Positions 43,038 to 51,344 of a stretch of 64,000 bases of DNA are shown in pieces. A program made the position numbers and the translations under genes. The stretch's first letter is position 1. Each line of letters begins with the position of its first letter. Origin of the DNA: Streptomyces sp. DH-12 (lineage in GTDB: Bacteria > Actinomycetota > Actinomycetes > Streptomycetales > Streptomycetaceae); assembly GCF_002899455.1 (NCBI RefSeq), contig NZ_PPFB01000001.1:7200501-7264500 (forward strand), given 5' to 3'. The notes under the pieces were generated by a model. The model ran no database searches. It saw only the letters and a program-made list of their open reading frames with translations, and had not been told where the DNA came from.

Positions 43038-43537
43038 CGGGATCGGGTTCTGACTCAGCTCCCGTAAATGGGTCACGCTCCGAGACTCGGGTTGTCCGGA
43101 TGCCGACCCGCGACCACAGCGTGGCGGAGCAGTCGAAGAACTACCGCTATTCGACCAACCACCAGGTCGTCATCGACGCTGGCACCCGGCTCGTGGTCGT
43201 GGTCGGCCGATCGCTGCCCGGCAACCGCAACGACTGCCGGGCATGGTCCGAGTCCGGCGCCAAGGACGCCGTTGGTAGGACCCCGACTATGGCGGACGGC
43301 GGGTACCCGGGCACCGGCCTGCTGACGCCGCACCGTCGCGGGAACAGCCAGACCAAACTCCCCGCCTGGAAGCAGGAACACAACCGCTCCCACAAACAGG
43401 TCAGGGCTCGCATCGAGCACACCTTCGCCCGAATGAAGGGCTGGAAGATCCTGCGCGACTGCTGTCTGAAGGGGCACGGCGTCCACCACGCCATGCTCGG
43501 GATCGCACGCCTCCACAAGCTCACCCTCACGGGCTGA
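43038..43537 (+). pseudogene. IS5-like (DDE_Tnp_4) transposase, 3' half
   Basis: The frame reads RDHSVAEQSKNYRYSTNHQV, VIDAGTRLVVVVGRSLPGNR, NDCRAWSESGAKDAVG, MADGGYPGTGLLTPHRRGNS, HKQVRARIEHTFARMKGWKI to the stop at 43537. The second Asp (MADGGY) and final Glu (RIEHTFARMK) are present. The N-terminal HTH domain and first Asp are absent, and the first 20 codons are unrelated. Confidence 0.7.
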
Positions 43538-43602
43538 ATAGAACACCCCGCTCGGTGACCATCACGCCATCACAGCCGCGGAGAATCATTATGGGAAAGC
43601 CC

Positions 43603-43806
43603 TTAGATGCGCTCCAGGTTGGACCACAAGGCACTAAGATCGAATCTAGCGAAATACTCTTCGAGAATCACGAACGGAGGTTTGTTCTTAGGCTCGCAAG
43701 ATTCCCAGACGGTGTCACATTCCTCGCACACGAGGAGCTGCTCCTGTCTTCCTCGAATGCGGCAGGCAACTACCCACCCCTGATCGCATCTGGGGCACCA
43801 GATCAA
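43603..43806 (-). CDS. Small zinc-ribbon protein with TTG start
   Basis: The 67-aa product begins at TTG 43806, seven bases after TAGGAGAA, so the rare start is well supported. C-P-R-C near the N-terminus and C-E-E-C at about 27-30 form a zinc ribbon (MIWCPRCDQGWVV, LLVCEECDTVWESCE), followed by a helical tail (FVILEEYFARFDLSALWSNL). This is a recurrent small actinobacterial family of unknown role. The DNA is clearly AT-richer than its surroundings. An IS begins 3 bp upstream of the ribosome site at 43821 and has probably removed the native promoter. The plus-strand ORF over it is a shadow. Confidence 0.75.
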   Translation of the reverse strand: MIWCPRCDQGWVVACRIRGRQEQLLVCEECDTVWESCEPKNKPPFVILEEYFARFDLSALWSNLERI

Positions 43807-43820
43807 TTTCTTCTCCTAAA

Positions 43821-44737
43821 GCAGTGAACCTCTTTCATCCTGAATAGCTGCAGGTCAGCAGTGTGTGAACGGCTTGGACGATGGTGCCGGTGCGGCGTGT
43901 GGAGCATCTGGCTCGTCGGAGCAGCCGCCAGAATTTCAACTGCGCGAAGGCGTGTTCGCCGGGGGCTCTCAGTCGGGCGTGGTCGCGGTTGAACTGCTGG
44001 TAGTGGGGCGGCTGTTCGCGGTGGTGGTAGTAGGAGGTGTGGAAGGTGGCGCCGGCGCCCTGGCAGGCGCGGTCCGCGAGGACGAGGATCTGCCTCGTGA
44101 GGCAGACCTGGACGATGCCGTGGGTGCGGGCTGCGGTCAGGTCATGGGTTCCGCCCGGCGTCGCGCGGGAGAACCGGAGTGGTGTGCCGTCGGGACGAGC
44201 GATGACCTGCACGTTCATGCCGTGCTTGCGGTACTTGCGGTGCTTCATCGAGTAGTACGGCTCGTCCGCGCGGATCCGGTCGGTGGGGATCATGGTGCCG
44301 TCAACGATGACGTGGTCGCCCTCACCGAGACCGGTGAGGGCTTCGTGGGGGCCGGGCGCCCAGGAGACCGGAACGTCCAGAGCCTCGTCCACGTATCGCC
44401 GGGCAGTGGCCTGGGATGTCCCGAAACCTGTTCCGAGCTGCGAGAACGTCTCGTTCTTGCGTAGATGGACCAGCGTGAGCAACGCCTGATGGAAGCAGCC
44501 GAGTCTGCGCCGGCGTGTGTTGCGGGCCCGGCGGTGTTCGTACAGCAGCCAGGCAGCATGTTCGACGAGCTCGTGCGGGACGTCGAGCGTGGCTCGATAC
44601 GGAACCGACAGGGCCCCTTCGGTCGCCGGTGTGCTGAGTGGAATTACCACGCCGACGACGAGGGGCCCTGCCCCGTCACCACGCCCGCTGACCAGCCCAT
44701 TCCACCCTCCAGCGCAGGATGAAAAAGGTTCACTGCA
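43821..44737 (-). mobile_element. IS5-type element A (intact)
   Basis: The 22-bp ends GCAGTGAACCTCTTTCATCC.. (43821-43842) and its inverted partner at 44716-44737 differ at one position. One complete transposase gene is inside. It is the first of four consecutive insertion sequences and a relative of element C at 45783. Confidence 0.85.
43835..44650 (-). CDS. IS5-type transposase, element A
   Basis: The product is about 271 aa if started at GTG 44650; the frame is open further up but passes the IS end. The HTH_Tnp_4-type N-terminus (ALLTLVHLRKNETFSQLGTG, FGTSQATARRYVDEALD) is followed by the DDE core: DHVIVDGTMIPTDRIRADEP (first Asp), QILVLADRACQGAGATFHTS (second Asp) and RAPGEHAFAQLKFWRLLRRA (Glu). 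The frame is intact. No programmed frameshift is needed. Confidence 0.85.
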   Translation of the reverse strand: MVIPLSTPATEGALSVPYRATLDVPHELVEHAAWLLYEHRRARNTRRRRLGCFHQALLTLVHLRKNETFSQLGTGFGTSQATARRYVDEALDVPVSWAPGPHEALTGLGEGDHVIVDGTMIPTDRIRADEPYYSMKHRKYRKHGMNVQVIARPDGTPLRFSRATPGGTHDLTAARTHGIVQVCLTRQILVLADRACQGAGATFHTSYYHHREQPPHYQQFNRDHARLRAPGEHAFAQLKFWRLLRRARCSTRRTGTIVQAVHTLLTCSYSG

Positions 44738-44855
44738 CGCCATCACGGAACCGGCTTGGCAACCCTTGAGTAAGAAAGGCGATGCCGCGAGTTCAACCTC
44801 AGTTAATTCACTTGGATGCAGGATCAACTGTCTGAAAGTGATCGTTGACGTCTTA

Positions 44856-45729
44856 GAGCTTGTCTCACGTGGTGAGTTTTGCGAGTTTCTTGTAGCAGGT
44901 CAGGGCCGCTGCGAGTCCGAGGAAGGCCAGGAAGTGGCTGCCTTTGCGCTCGTACCGGACGGTCAGGCGGCGGTAGCCGAAGAGCCAGGAGATCGAGCGT
45001 TCGATCTTCCAGCGGTGCCGGCCGAGCCGTTCGCTGGACTCGATGCCGGGTCGGGCGATGCGCGAGACGATGCCCCGCTCGCGCAGCCACTTCAGCCTGT
45101 CGGCGGAGTGGTACGCCTTGTCGGCGCGGAGCCTGCCGGGCCGACGTCTGCGGGGGCCGCGCCGGGAGCGGATGGCGGGTATGCCCAGCACCAGCGGCAG
45201 GAGCGCCTGGCTGTCATGAACGTTCGCCCCTGAGACGCCAAGGGTGAGAGGGAGGCCCTGGGCGTCGGACAGGACGTGGAGCTTGCTGCCTTTCTTGCCC
45301 CGGTCGACCGGATTGCGCCCGGTCAGCGATCCTCCTTTTTCGCGCGGACGGAGGCGGCGTCCACGATGGCCGAGGTCCAGTCCACCTCGCCGCGGGCGCC
45401 GAGTTCGTCCAGAACGGCCTGGTGCAGCCGCCGCCACAGCCCGTCCTTGGTCCATGCGGAGAACCGGCGATGGGCGGTGGCCGGCGAGACGCCAAATGTC
45501 TCCGGCAGGTGCCGCCAGGCACAGCCGCTGGTCAGCACGTACACCACGGCCGTGAACACCGCCCGCTCATCCACCGGGGCCGTGCCTCCGCCTTGCGGAC
45601 GGGAAGCGAACGAAGGCAGCAACGGTGCGACCAGTGACCAAAGTTCGTCAGGAACCAACCGCTGCGACAAACCAACACCCATGGCACAGCATCATGCCGC
45701 ATCAACCTCACACCACGTGAGACACCCTC
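44856..45729 (-). mobile_element. IS5-family element B, complete
   Basis: Terminal inverted repeats are GAGCTTGTCTCACGTGGTGA (left) and, inverted, GAGGGTGTCTCACGTGGTGT (right). TTA flanks both sides (44853-44855, 45730-45732), a 3-bp target duplication typical of the IS1031/IS427 side of the family. A second copy forms the left edge of the window. Confidence 0.88.
44865..45682 (-). CDS. IS5-family transposase made by -1 frameshift, element B
   Basis: Frame 1 from ATG 45682 gives 119 codons (MGVGLSQRLVPDELW to VDAASVRAKKEDR). Frame 2 carries GGSLTGRNPVDRGKKGSKLH, LRADKAYHSADRLKWLRERG and RHRWKIERSISWLFGYRRL to 44865. The joint is GCGAAAAAGGAGG at about 45331-45343: reading A-AAA-AAG then slipping back one base yields V-R-A-K-K-G-G-S. 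The GGAGG directly after resembles a ribosome site, a known stimulator of -1 frameshifting. First Asp is in AIVDAASV, second in RADKAYHS, Glu in KIERSISW. Confidence 0.8.
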
Positions 45730-45782
45730 TTAAACCATATTAACCCGAAGAGGTAGGTGTTCTGGGTCGTTGGCCCCTGCGT

Positions 45783-46687
45783 GAGTGAACGCTTTTCATC
45801 CTGAGCGCCAGGCGATCTCGATGGCGTGAATGGCGGCGACCGTGCGACCGATGCGGTTGGTGCTGCACCGAGCCTTGCGGAGGATCCGCCATTGCTTGAG
45901 GCGGGTGAAGGCACGTTCGCCCGGTGCTCGCAGCCGGGCGTGGTCCCGGTTGTACCGCTGGGAGTGCTCCGGAAGCTCGTGGTGGCGGTAGTAAGGGGTG
46001 CGGACGGTGGCGCCGGCACCCTGATAAGCGCGGTCGGCCAGGACGAGGAGCTGGCGGGACAGACAGGCTTGGATCACCCCGTGCGCGCGGGCTGCGGTCA
46101 GGTCGTGGGTGCGGCCGGGCAGTGCTCGCGAGAACCACAGGGGTGTTCCGTCCGGGGCGGCCACGACCTGCACGTTCATCCCATGACGGCGGTGTTTCAT
46201 CGAGTAGTACGGCTCGTCCCCGCGATGCGGTCGGTGGCAATCAGAGTGCCGTCGAGGATGACGAATCCCTCCGGCGGCGGCTCGCGCAGGGCTTCGCGCA
46301 GGGTCGGGGCGCGCTCGGCGAGAAGGTCGACCGTCTCGCACACGTACCGGCCGGCGGTGGCGGTGGAGACGCCGAACCCCGCGGCGACCTGGGCCAGGGC
46401 CTCGTTCTTGCGCAGGTGCACCAGGACCAGCAGGGCCTGCCGGAAGCAGCCCAGCCTGCGCCAACGGGAGTTCAGCTCACACCTTCGGGCGTAGATGAGC
46501 CAGGAAACGTGCTCAACGACCTCGTGCGGGACGTTGAGCATGGCACGATACGGGGTCAACAGGGCTCCTGTGTCGAGACGTTGGCGAGTGAGATCACCAG
46601 CCGCAACGACCAGGAGCCCTGCCGCGTCACGGCCCCCAACCACCAGCCGTCATCACCCGCAAACCACAGGATGAGAAGCGTTCAGTG
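45783..46687 (-). mobile_element. IS5-type element C
   Basis: Ends GAGTGAACGCTTTTCATCCTG (45783-45803) and the inverted CAGGATGAGAAGCGTTCAGTG (46667-46687) match at 19 of 21 positions and resemble those of element A. The transposase inside is frameshifted, so the element is probably defective on its own; element A's enzyme might still act on its ends. Confidence 0.82.
45796..46643 (-). pseudogene. IS5-type transposase, element C, frameshifted
   Basis: It is homologous to element A's transposase. From GTG 46643 the frame reads YRAMLNVPHEVVEHVSWLIY, GFGVSTATAGRYVCETVDLL, FVILDGTLIATDRIAG and then breaks. The rest (DEPYYSMKHRRHGMNVQVVA, LLVLADRAYQGAGATVRTPY, RAPGERAFTRLKQWRILRKA) is in the neighbouring frame. 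One G is missing from GCGGGGACGAG near 46220 compared with element A. No slippery heptamer is seen, so this is a mutation rather than programmed. Confidence 0.78.
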
Positions 46688-46704
46688 GGTAAGCCGAAAC
46701 GATT

Positions 46705-47800
46705 CTAGTCTTCTGAGTCAGGAATTTTGTTCAGATGGCTGGCCAGGCGCTCGAGGATTTCGTCCGCGGTCTTGGTCCACATGTAGGGCTTGGGGTCGGT
46801 GTTCCACGTGGCGATCCAGGTGCGGATGTCTTTCTCCAGCGCTTGGACGCTTTTGTGGACGCCGTGCCGTGTCTGCTTGTCGGTCAGCTCGGCGAACCAT
46901 CGCTCGAGCAGGTGGAGCCAGGACGATCCGGTGGGCGTGAAGTGCAGATGGAAGCGGGGGTGGGCGACCAGCCTGGTCTTGATGGCCAAGGTCTTGTGGG
47001 TGGCGTAGTTGTCCAGCATCAGGTGCACGTCCAGGCCCGTCGGCACCTCCTGGTGGAGCTTGGTCAGGAACTTTCTGAACTTCTCGGCCCGGTGCCGGTG
47101 GTGCAGTGAGCCGATCACTTTGCCGGTGGCGGCCTCCAGGGCGGTGAACAGGGTGGTGGTGCCGGTGCGCACGTAGTCGTGGGTGAGGCGCTGGGGGCCC
47201 CGGGCATCAGCGGCAGCACCGGCTGGGAGCGGTCCAGCGCCTGGATCTGGCTCTTCTCGTCCATGCAGAACACCAGTGCCCGTTCGGGCGGATCCAGATA
47301 CAGGCCGGCCACATCATGGACCTTGTCGACGAAGTACGGATCCGTCGACAGCCGAGACGTCTCGGTGCGGTGTGGTGCGGCTGCAGGCCGAAGGCCCGCC
47401 GGATCCGCGACACGGTCGACTGCGACAGGCCCGTCTCCTTCGCCGTCGCCCGCGTCGACCAGTGCGTGGCGTTCCTCGGCGTCGACTCCAGCGTCTTGGT
47501 GACCACGGCGGCGACCTGCTCGTCGGTGACCGTCCTCGGCCCGCCCGGACGCGGCATGTCACCCAGCCCGGCGATCCGGTGCTCGACGAACCGCTTCCGC
47601 CAGCGGCCCACCGCATGCGGTGTCGAACCGAGCCGGGCGGCCACGTCCTTGTTCGACGCGCCACTCGCACAGGCCAGAATGATCCGGCACCGCAAAGCCC
47701 ACGCCTGCGGCGTGGAACGGCGCCGCACCCATCCCTCCAGCGCAGTCCGTTCCGCATCCGACAGGACCAACTCGGCCTTCGGCCGCCCAGTACGCGCCAC
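46705..47800 (-). pseudogene. IS630-family transposase, two frameshifts
   Basis: From GTG 47800 the frame reads VARTGRPKAELVLSDAERTA, CASGASNKDVAARLGSTPHA, SQSTVSRIRRAFGLQPHHT. An indel near 47370 shifts to TSRLSTDPYFVDKVHDVAGL, LVFCMDEKSQIQALDRSQPV, and a second near 47205 shifts to YVRTGTTTLFTALEAATGKV, LMLDNYATHKTLAIKTRLVA, ELTDKQTRHGVHKSVQALEK to the stop. Catalytic Asp (FCMDEKS), Asp (LMLDNYATHK) and a terminal acidic residue are all present but not in one frame. Confidence 0.8.
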
Positions 47801-47843
47801 CCCGCAACCCTGCACATCTGAACGGAATTCCCGACTCAGAAGA
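46709..47843 (-). mobile_element. IS630-family element D
   Basis: Inverted ends at 46709-46737 and 47815-47843 (TCTTCTGAGTC-x-GGAATT-xx-GTTCAGATG) agree at all but three positions over 29 bp. It begins 21 bp after element C. Its transposase is frameshifted twice. Confidence 0.82.
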
Positions 47844-48035
47844 CCAGCGGGCGGTGCGTATGCCGACCTTGTGCGGCATAGGGCTCTCGCCTTTGAAGCT
47901 GCGCTCCACCACCGCCACCGTGCGGAGCCGGGCGTACGACGTCGTCGCACACCAGTCGGCGCGATGCTCGAGCAGCTCCTCGCAGCCAGGGCCGTCGGCC
48001 CCGAGCACAAGACCAGGACCCGGAAGCCGGGGCAC
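47844..48035 (-). other. Truncated coding fragment cut by IS630
   Basis: A minus-strand frame from GTG 48035 reads LPGPGLVLGADGPGCEELLE, HRADWCATTSYARLRTVAVV, ERSFKGESPMPHKVGIR and runs into the IS630 end at 47843. Composition is protein-like, but there is no ribosome site. It follows the hydrolase of the caspase-STAND operon on the same strand (37 bp gap) and might be the start of a fourth operon gene destroyed by the insertion. Family not recognised. Confidence 0.35.
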
Positions 48036-48072
48036 GATCGATCACGCTGTGCCCAGCAGGTTGGCGGGCCGC

Positions 48073-48900
48073 TTACCCGAGCTCGGCGATCGCCCGGGCG
48101 ACGTCGGGAAGGCGGAGGTACGACGCGGCGCGGTGGAAGTCGACCGAATGGATCGATACCTCCCTGTCGGTGTCGACACCGGCGAACTTCGTCGCCAGCC
48201 ATCTGGGGATCGCGACGATGTCGCCCGGATCCGCCAGGTTGACCCATCGTCGAACCCGGGGTGGGCGCTGCCCGAGGCCGTCCTGGGGCGCGGGGCACAA
48301 CCGCTCGAAAACGACGGATGGCAGGCCGAGAGGCGAGCCGAGGGTCACCAGCAGGTCGACCTCGGGTCCGGACCGCGACCACAGTGCCTCGTACGCGATC
48401 ACGGAGCCGAGCGAGTGCGCGATCACCACCCGTGGACGGTGCTCGATGATCGAATCGGCCACGGAGTTGCGTGCGGAGGCCCGCCCCGGCGCGCTGGGAT
48501 GGCCCAGGTAGGCGTGCACCTCGCGGCAGAACACCGCGACGAAGGCGGACATCACCGGCACCGCGACGCCACCGCGCGCCGCGAGCAGCGCGATCGCCTG
48601 CCGGAGCGGCAGCGTCAGCCGGCCCTGCCGTACGGCCGTCGCGTCGACCTCGGAGACCAGGGCGGAGAGCACGTCCAGCTCGGCCGAGGACAGGCCGAGG
48701 GGGTCGGTCTCGGGCCCTTGACGCCGCCGCCGGTGCAGGTGATGGGCCCAGTACGCGACCCGCACGTCATCCGGCCGTACACCGGCACCGCCGGCAGTGA
48801 GATGCCGTCGCCAGGTGGCCGTGAGCCGCTCGGCGGCCTCCGCGGCGGAGCGGTGCGGGTCGTGGTTCCCGACGCCGTGGACCCCCAGGATGCGCGTCAC
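48073..48900 (-). CDS. Serine alpha/beta hydrolase, third gene of caspase-STAND operon
   Basis: The 275-aa product starts at GTG 48900 with AGGAGG seven bases upstream, and the start overlaps the previous stop (GTGA). An N-terminal lipase-like strand with oxyanion residues (ILGVHGVGNHDPHRSA) and the nucleophile elbow RVVIAHSLGSVIAYEALW with Ser163 are seen. Candidate acid and His are in NLADPGDIVAIPRW and SIHSVDFHRAAS. The family resembles lipase/PGAP1-like serine hydrolases found beside large NTPases. In this operon it is a plausible effector (lipid or ester cleavage), which is inference. There is no signal peptide, so it acts inside the cell. Confidence 0.85.
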   Translation of the reverse strand: MTRILGVHGVGNHDPHRSAAEAAERLTATWRRHLTAGGAGVRPDDVRVAYWAHHLHRRRRQGPETDPLGLSSAELDVLSALVSEVDATAVRQGRLTLPLRQAIALLAARGGVAVPVMSAFVAVFCREVHAYLGHPSAPGRASARNSVADSIIEHRPRVVIAHSLGSVIAYEALWSRSGPEVDLLVTLGSPLGLPSVVFERLCPAPQDGLGQRPPRVRRWVNLADPGDIVAIPRWLATKFAGVDTDREVSIHSVDFHRAASYLRLPDVARAIAELG

Positions 48901-51344
48901 GAGCCGCCTCCTCTGATGGCACCGCCCATGTCCAGGACGGCGACCTCCTGCCCGTACCCGACGGCCACCAGGCCGTCGTCGTCGATGTCGAGGCAGTGGA
49001 TCCACCCACCAGGAAGCACGGTGTCGGCGAGCCGTTCGCCGGTGAGCAGGTCGTGTACGCCGAGGTGGCCGGCCTGGGTGCCGACCACGCAGACGGCGCG
49101 GCCGTCGGCCTCACCGCAGGCGAGCGCGGTCTGCGGGCGCTCGGTGTCGGCGTCGTTGACGACGCGGCTGACGAGGGCGCCGGTCCTCGCCTCCCATACC
49201 GCGAGGGTGCCGTTGAAGTCGGCGAACGCGACGAGCGGAACGCCCCGATGCTCGTGCACGGCCAGGGACTGCGCCGAGCTGTATCCCTCGAACGCCTGGA
49301 TAACGACGTCGCGCCGGCTACGGCTCGCGAGATCGTAAAGGGCGATATGGCCCGTGGTGAATCCGTACTCCGCCTGGACCCCGGCGAGGACGGGCACGCC
49401 GTCCACCAGCAGACCACGCCAGACCGCCCGGTGGGCGTCGCCGTCGGGCACCTTCCAGCGCAGTAGGCATTCGCCGCCCAGCAGGTCCCACATCCAGACG
49501 AGGCCGCCGTCCCCCGCTCCCACGATGACCGGCCGGCCGTCCAACCGGAGGACGTCGACGGAGTGCACCCATCCCATGTCGTCACCGGGCGACCGATAGT
49601 CGGCGAGGGGCTGTCCCGACGCGAGATCATGCAGCCGTACGCCGGCTCGGGGGCTCCCGGTCACCACCACCGGGTGCTGGGCGATGGTGGTCACCGCTAT
49701 GTCGGTTATCCGGAGGTCCCCGTGCCGCAGCCGCACCGTCCGCGACCCGGTGCGGGCGTCACGACGGTAGAGGTCGCCGAGATGGCCGCCGCTGAGCACC
49801 ACAGGATGCCCGCCGACCCGGGCCAAGGCGATGGACTCGACGCCGATCTGGTGGCCGGGAGACGGATTGGCCGGGCCTGAGTCCGACGGTGACAGGTCGG
49901 CCACCCGGAGCGCGCCGTCGTCGCACGCGGCGAGGACCAGGACGCGCCCGTCGGCCCGTGTGATCTCGAGATCGCCCACCCAGCCCCGGGCGACCCCGAC
50001 GTGGAGCAGCTCGTACGGTTCGCCGCCGCTCAGGTCCCGCACGGTCACGGCGCCGCTGCCGTCGCCGGTCACGAGCACCGCGTGGCCGTCCATCAGCGTC
50101 ACCGCCAGCGCCGTGACCCCCTCGAACTGCGTCCAGGCGGGGAACCGTTCCTCTCCGGTGAACACGTCCCGAATCTCGACGTTGGGGTGATACCGCTGGC
50201 CGTTGTTGTCAGTGTGCACGTACCGGGGACCTACGACGACGACGGGGCGGCCCTCGTGCAGGCCGAGGCGGGCGATCGCCGCGCCGGACCGGGGTGAGTA
50301 CCGGTGGGCAGGGCCGATCTGGGCGCCGCAGTGCAGGTCGATGACCTGGCACGTGCCGCCGGGGTCTTCGTCTCCGTATCGGCCGCTGCGCATGGCGTAG
50401 ACGAGGACGGGGTGATCACCGATCTCGCCGATCTCCAAGGAACAGACACGCTCCGACGGAGTCAGGATCGCCGGTCCGACGGGCGCCCCGGTATCGACGT
50501 CGCGCACGACGATCCCCGGTTCCTCGTCGACCGCGGCGACCGCACGCCCCGCCAGCACCCCGGTGGCCAGGTGGTATCCCTCGCCTGTGGGATGCTCGCG
50601 CACGATCTGCCCGGTGGCCACCGACCGTACGACCAGCCCACCCTCACAGCGGAGGACCACGACGGCCGCGTCGTCGACCTCGGACACCGCCATCACACCC
50701 TGGTACCGCGACACCCGTCCCGGATGCTCGCGGTCACCCATGATCGTGATCGGCGGCAGTGTGGGCTCGCCCGTGCGCAGATCGCGAAACCGGACGATCG
50801 TGTCGTAGCCCTCCCGGTCAGTGCCGGTGGTGACCACGACCTGCCGACCACCGGTACGTGCCACCGCCACCGCGTACACCCGGAAGTCGCTGTCGTGGAA
50901 CACGGCCCGCACGGCAGGCTTGATCTCGGAACCGGTGGAGAACAGCGGCTCCAACGCGAGGGCCGGCGATCCGAAGGGCCGGCTGAGACGCCGGGCCAGC
51001 GCCCGGGCGCCGACGCGGGAGCCGTTGATGGCGAGGTACTGGCGGCGCCGCTCGGGCAGCGCGGACGGGAGGTCCTCCAGCGCGCTGCGGTAGACGGTCG
51101 CGGCGATGACCGCGTCCGGACTGGACGCGCCGGGCAGGGCGGGGATCAGCGTGGCGGGGTCGGCGTAGACCAGGAACTCGGGGTCGGCGAGCAGTTCGTC
51201 GAGGCGTCCGCCCTCGACCGCGTGCTGCACGGCGTGGCGCAGCAGATACGGGTCGGCCTCCGCCCAGCGACGTGACCCGTCGGGGTGGCGGCCCACCTGG
51301 GCGAGCAGGATGTCGGCGAGTGCCCCGCGGTCCGTACCGCTCAT
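48897..51344 (-). CDS. Beta-propeller (WD40-like) protein, second gene of operon
   Basis: The 815-aa product starts at ATG 51344, overlapping the upstream stop by 4 bp (ATGA). Residues 1-150 are helical (ALADILLAQVGRHPDGSRRW, DPYLLRHAVQHAVEGGRLDE) and look like the continuation of a STAND C-terminus. From about 170 to the end run repeated four-strand blades ending in D-x-x-T/S-G: FRDLRTGEP, VVRDVDTGAP, EIRDVFTGEE, TVRDLSGGEP, LHDLASGQP, VWEARTGAL, VHDLLTGER. There are at least nine such ends, enough for two propellers. In STAND proteins the propeller recognises the trigger. Here it is encoded separately from the NTPase. The longer frame upstream to 52418 is a shadow. Confidence 0.88.
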   Translation of the reverse strand: MSGTDRGALADILLAQVGRHPDGSRRWAEADPYLLRHAVQHAVEGGRLDELLADPEFLVYADPATLIPALPGASSPDAVIAATVYRSALEDLPSALPERRRQYLAINGSRVGARALARRLSRPFGSPALALEPLFSTGSEIKPAVRAVFHDSDFRVYAVAVARTGGRQVVVTTGTDREGYDTIVRFRDLRTGEPTLPPITIMGDREHPGRVSRYQGVMAVSEVDDAAVVVLRCEGGLVVRSVATGQIVREHPTGEGYHLATGVLAGRAVAAVDEEPGIVVRDVDTGAPVGPAILTPSERVCSLEIGEIGDHPVLVYAMRSGRYGDEDPGGTCQVIDLHCGAQIGPAHRYSPRSGAAIARLGLHEGRPVVVVGPRYVHTDNNGQRYHPNVEIRDVFTGEERFPAWTQFEGVTALAVTLMDGHAVLVTGDGSGAVTVRDLSGGEPYELLHVGVARGWVGDLEITRADGRVLVLAACDDGALRVADLSPSDSGPANPSPGHQIGVESIALARVGGHPVVLSGGHLGDLYRRDARTGSRTVRLRHGDLRITDIAVTTIAQHPVVVTGSPRAGVRLHDLASGQPLADYRSPGDDMGWVHSVDVLRLDGRPVIVGAGDGGLVWMWDLLGGECLLRWKVPDGDAHRAVWRGLLVDGVPVLAGVQAEYGFTTGHIALYDLASRSRRDVVIQAFEGYSSAQSLAVHEHRGVPLVAFADFNGTLAVWEARTGALVSRVVNDADTERPQTALACGEADGRAVCVVGTQAGHLGVHDLLTGERLADTVLPGGWIHCLDIDDDGLVAVGYGQEVAVLDMGGAIRGGGS

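Noticed and set aside
43591..43827. 78-90 codon plus-strand ORF
   Set aside because: The opposite strand encodes a zinc-ribbon protein with two C-x2-C pairs and a good ribosome site; the plus frame is its shadow.
46218..46226. Programmed frameshift in element C
   Set aside because: No slippery run at the break; comparison with element A shows a single missing G, so it is a mutation.
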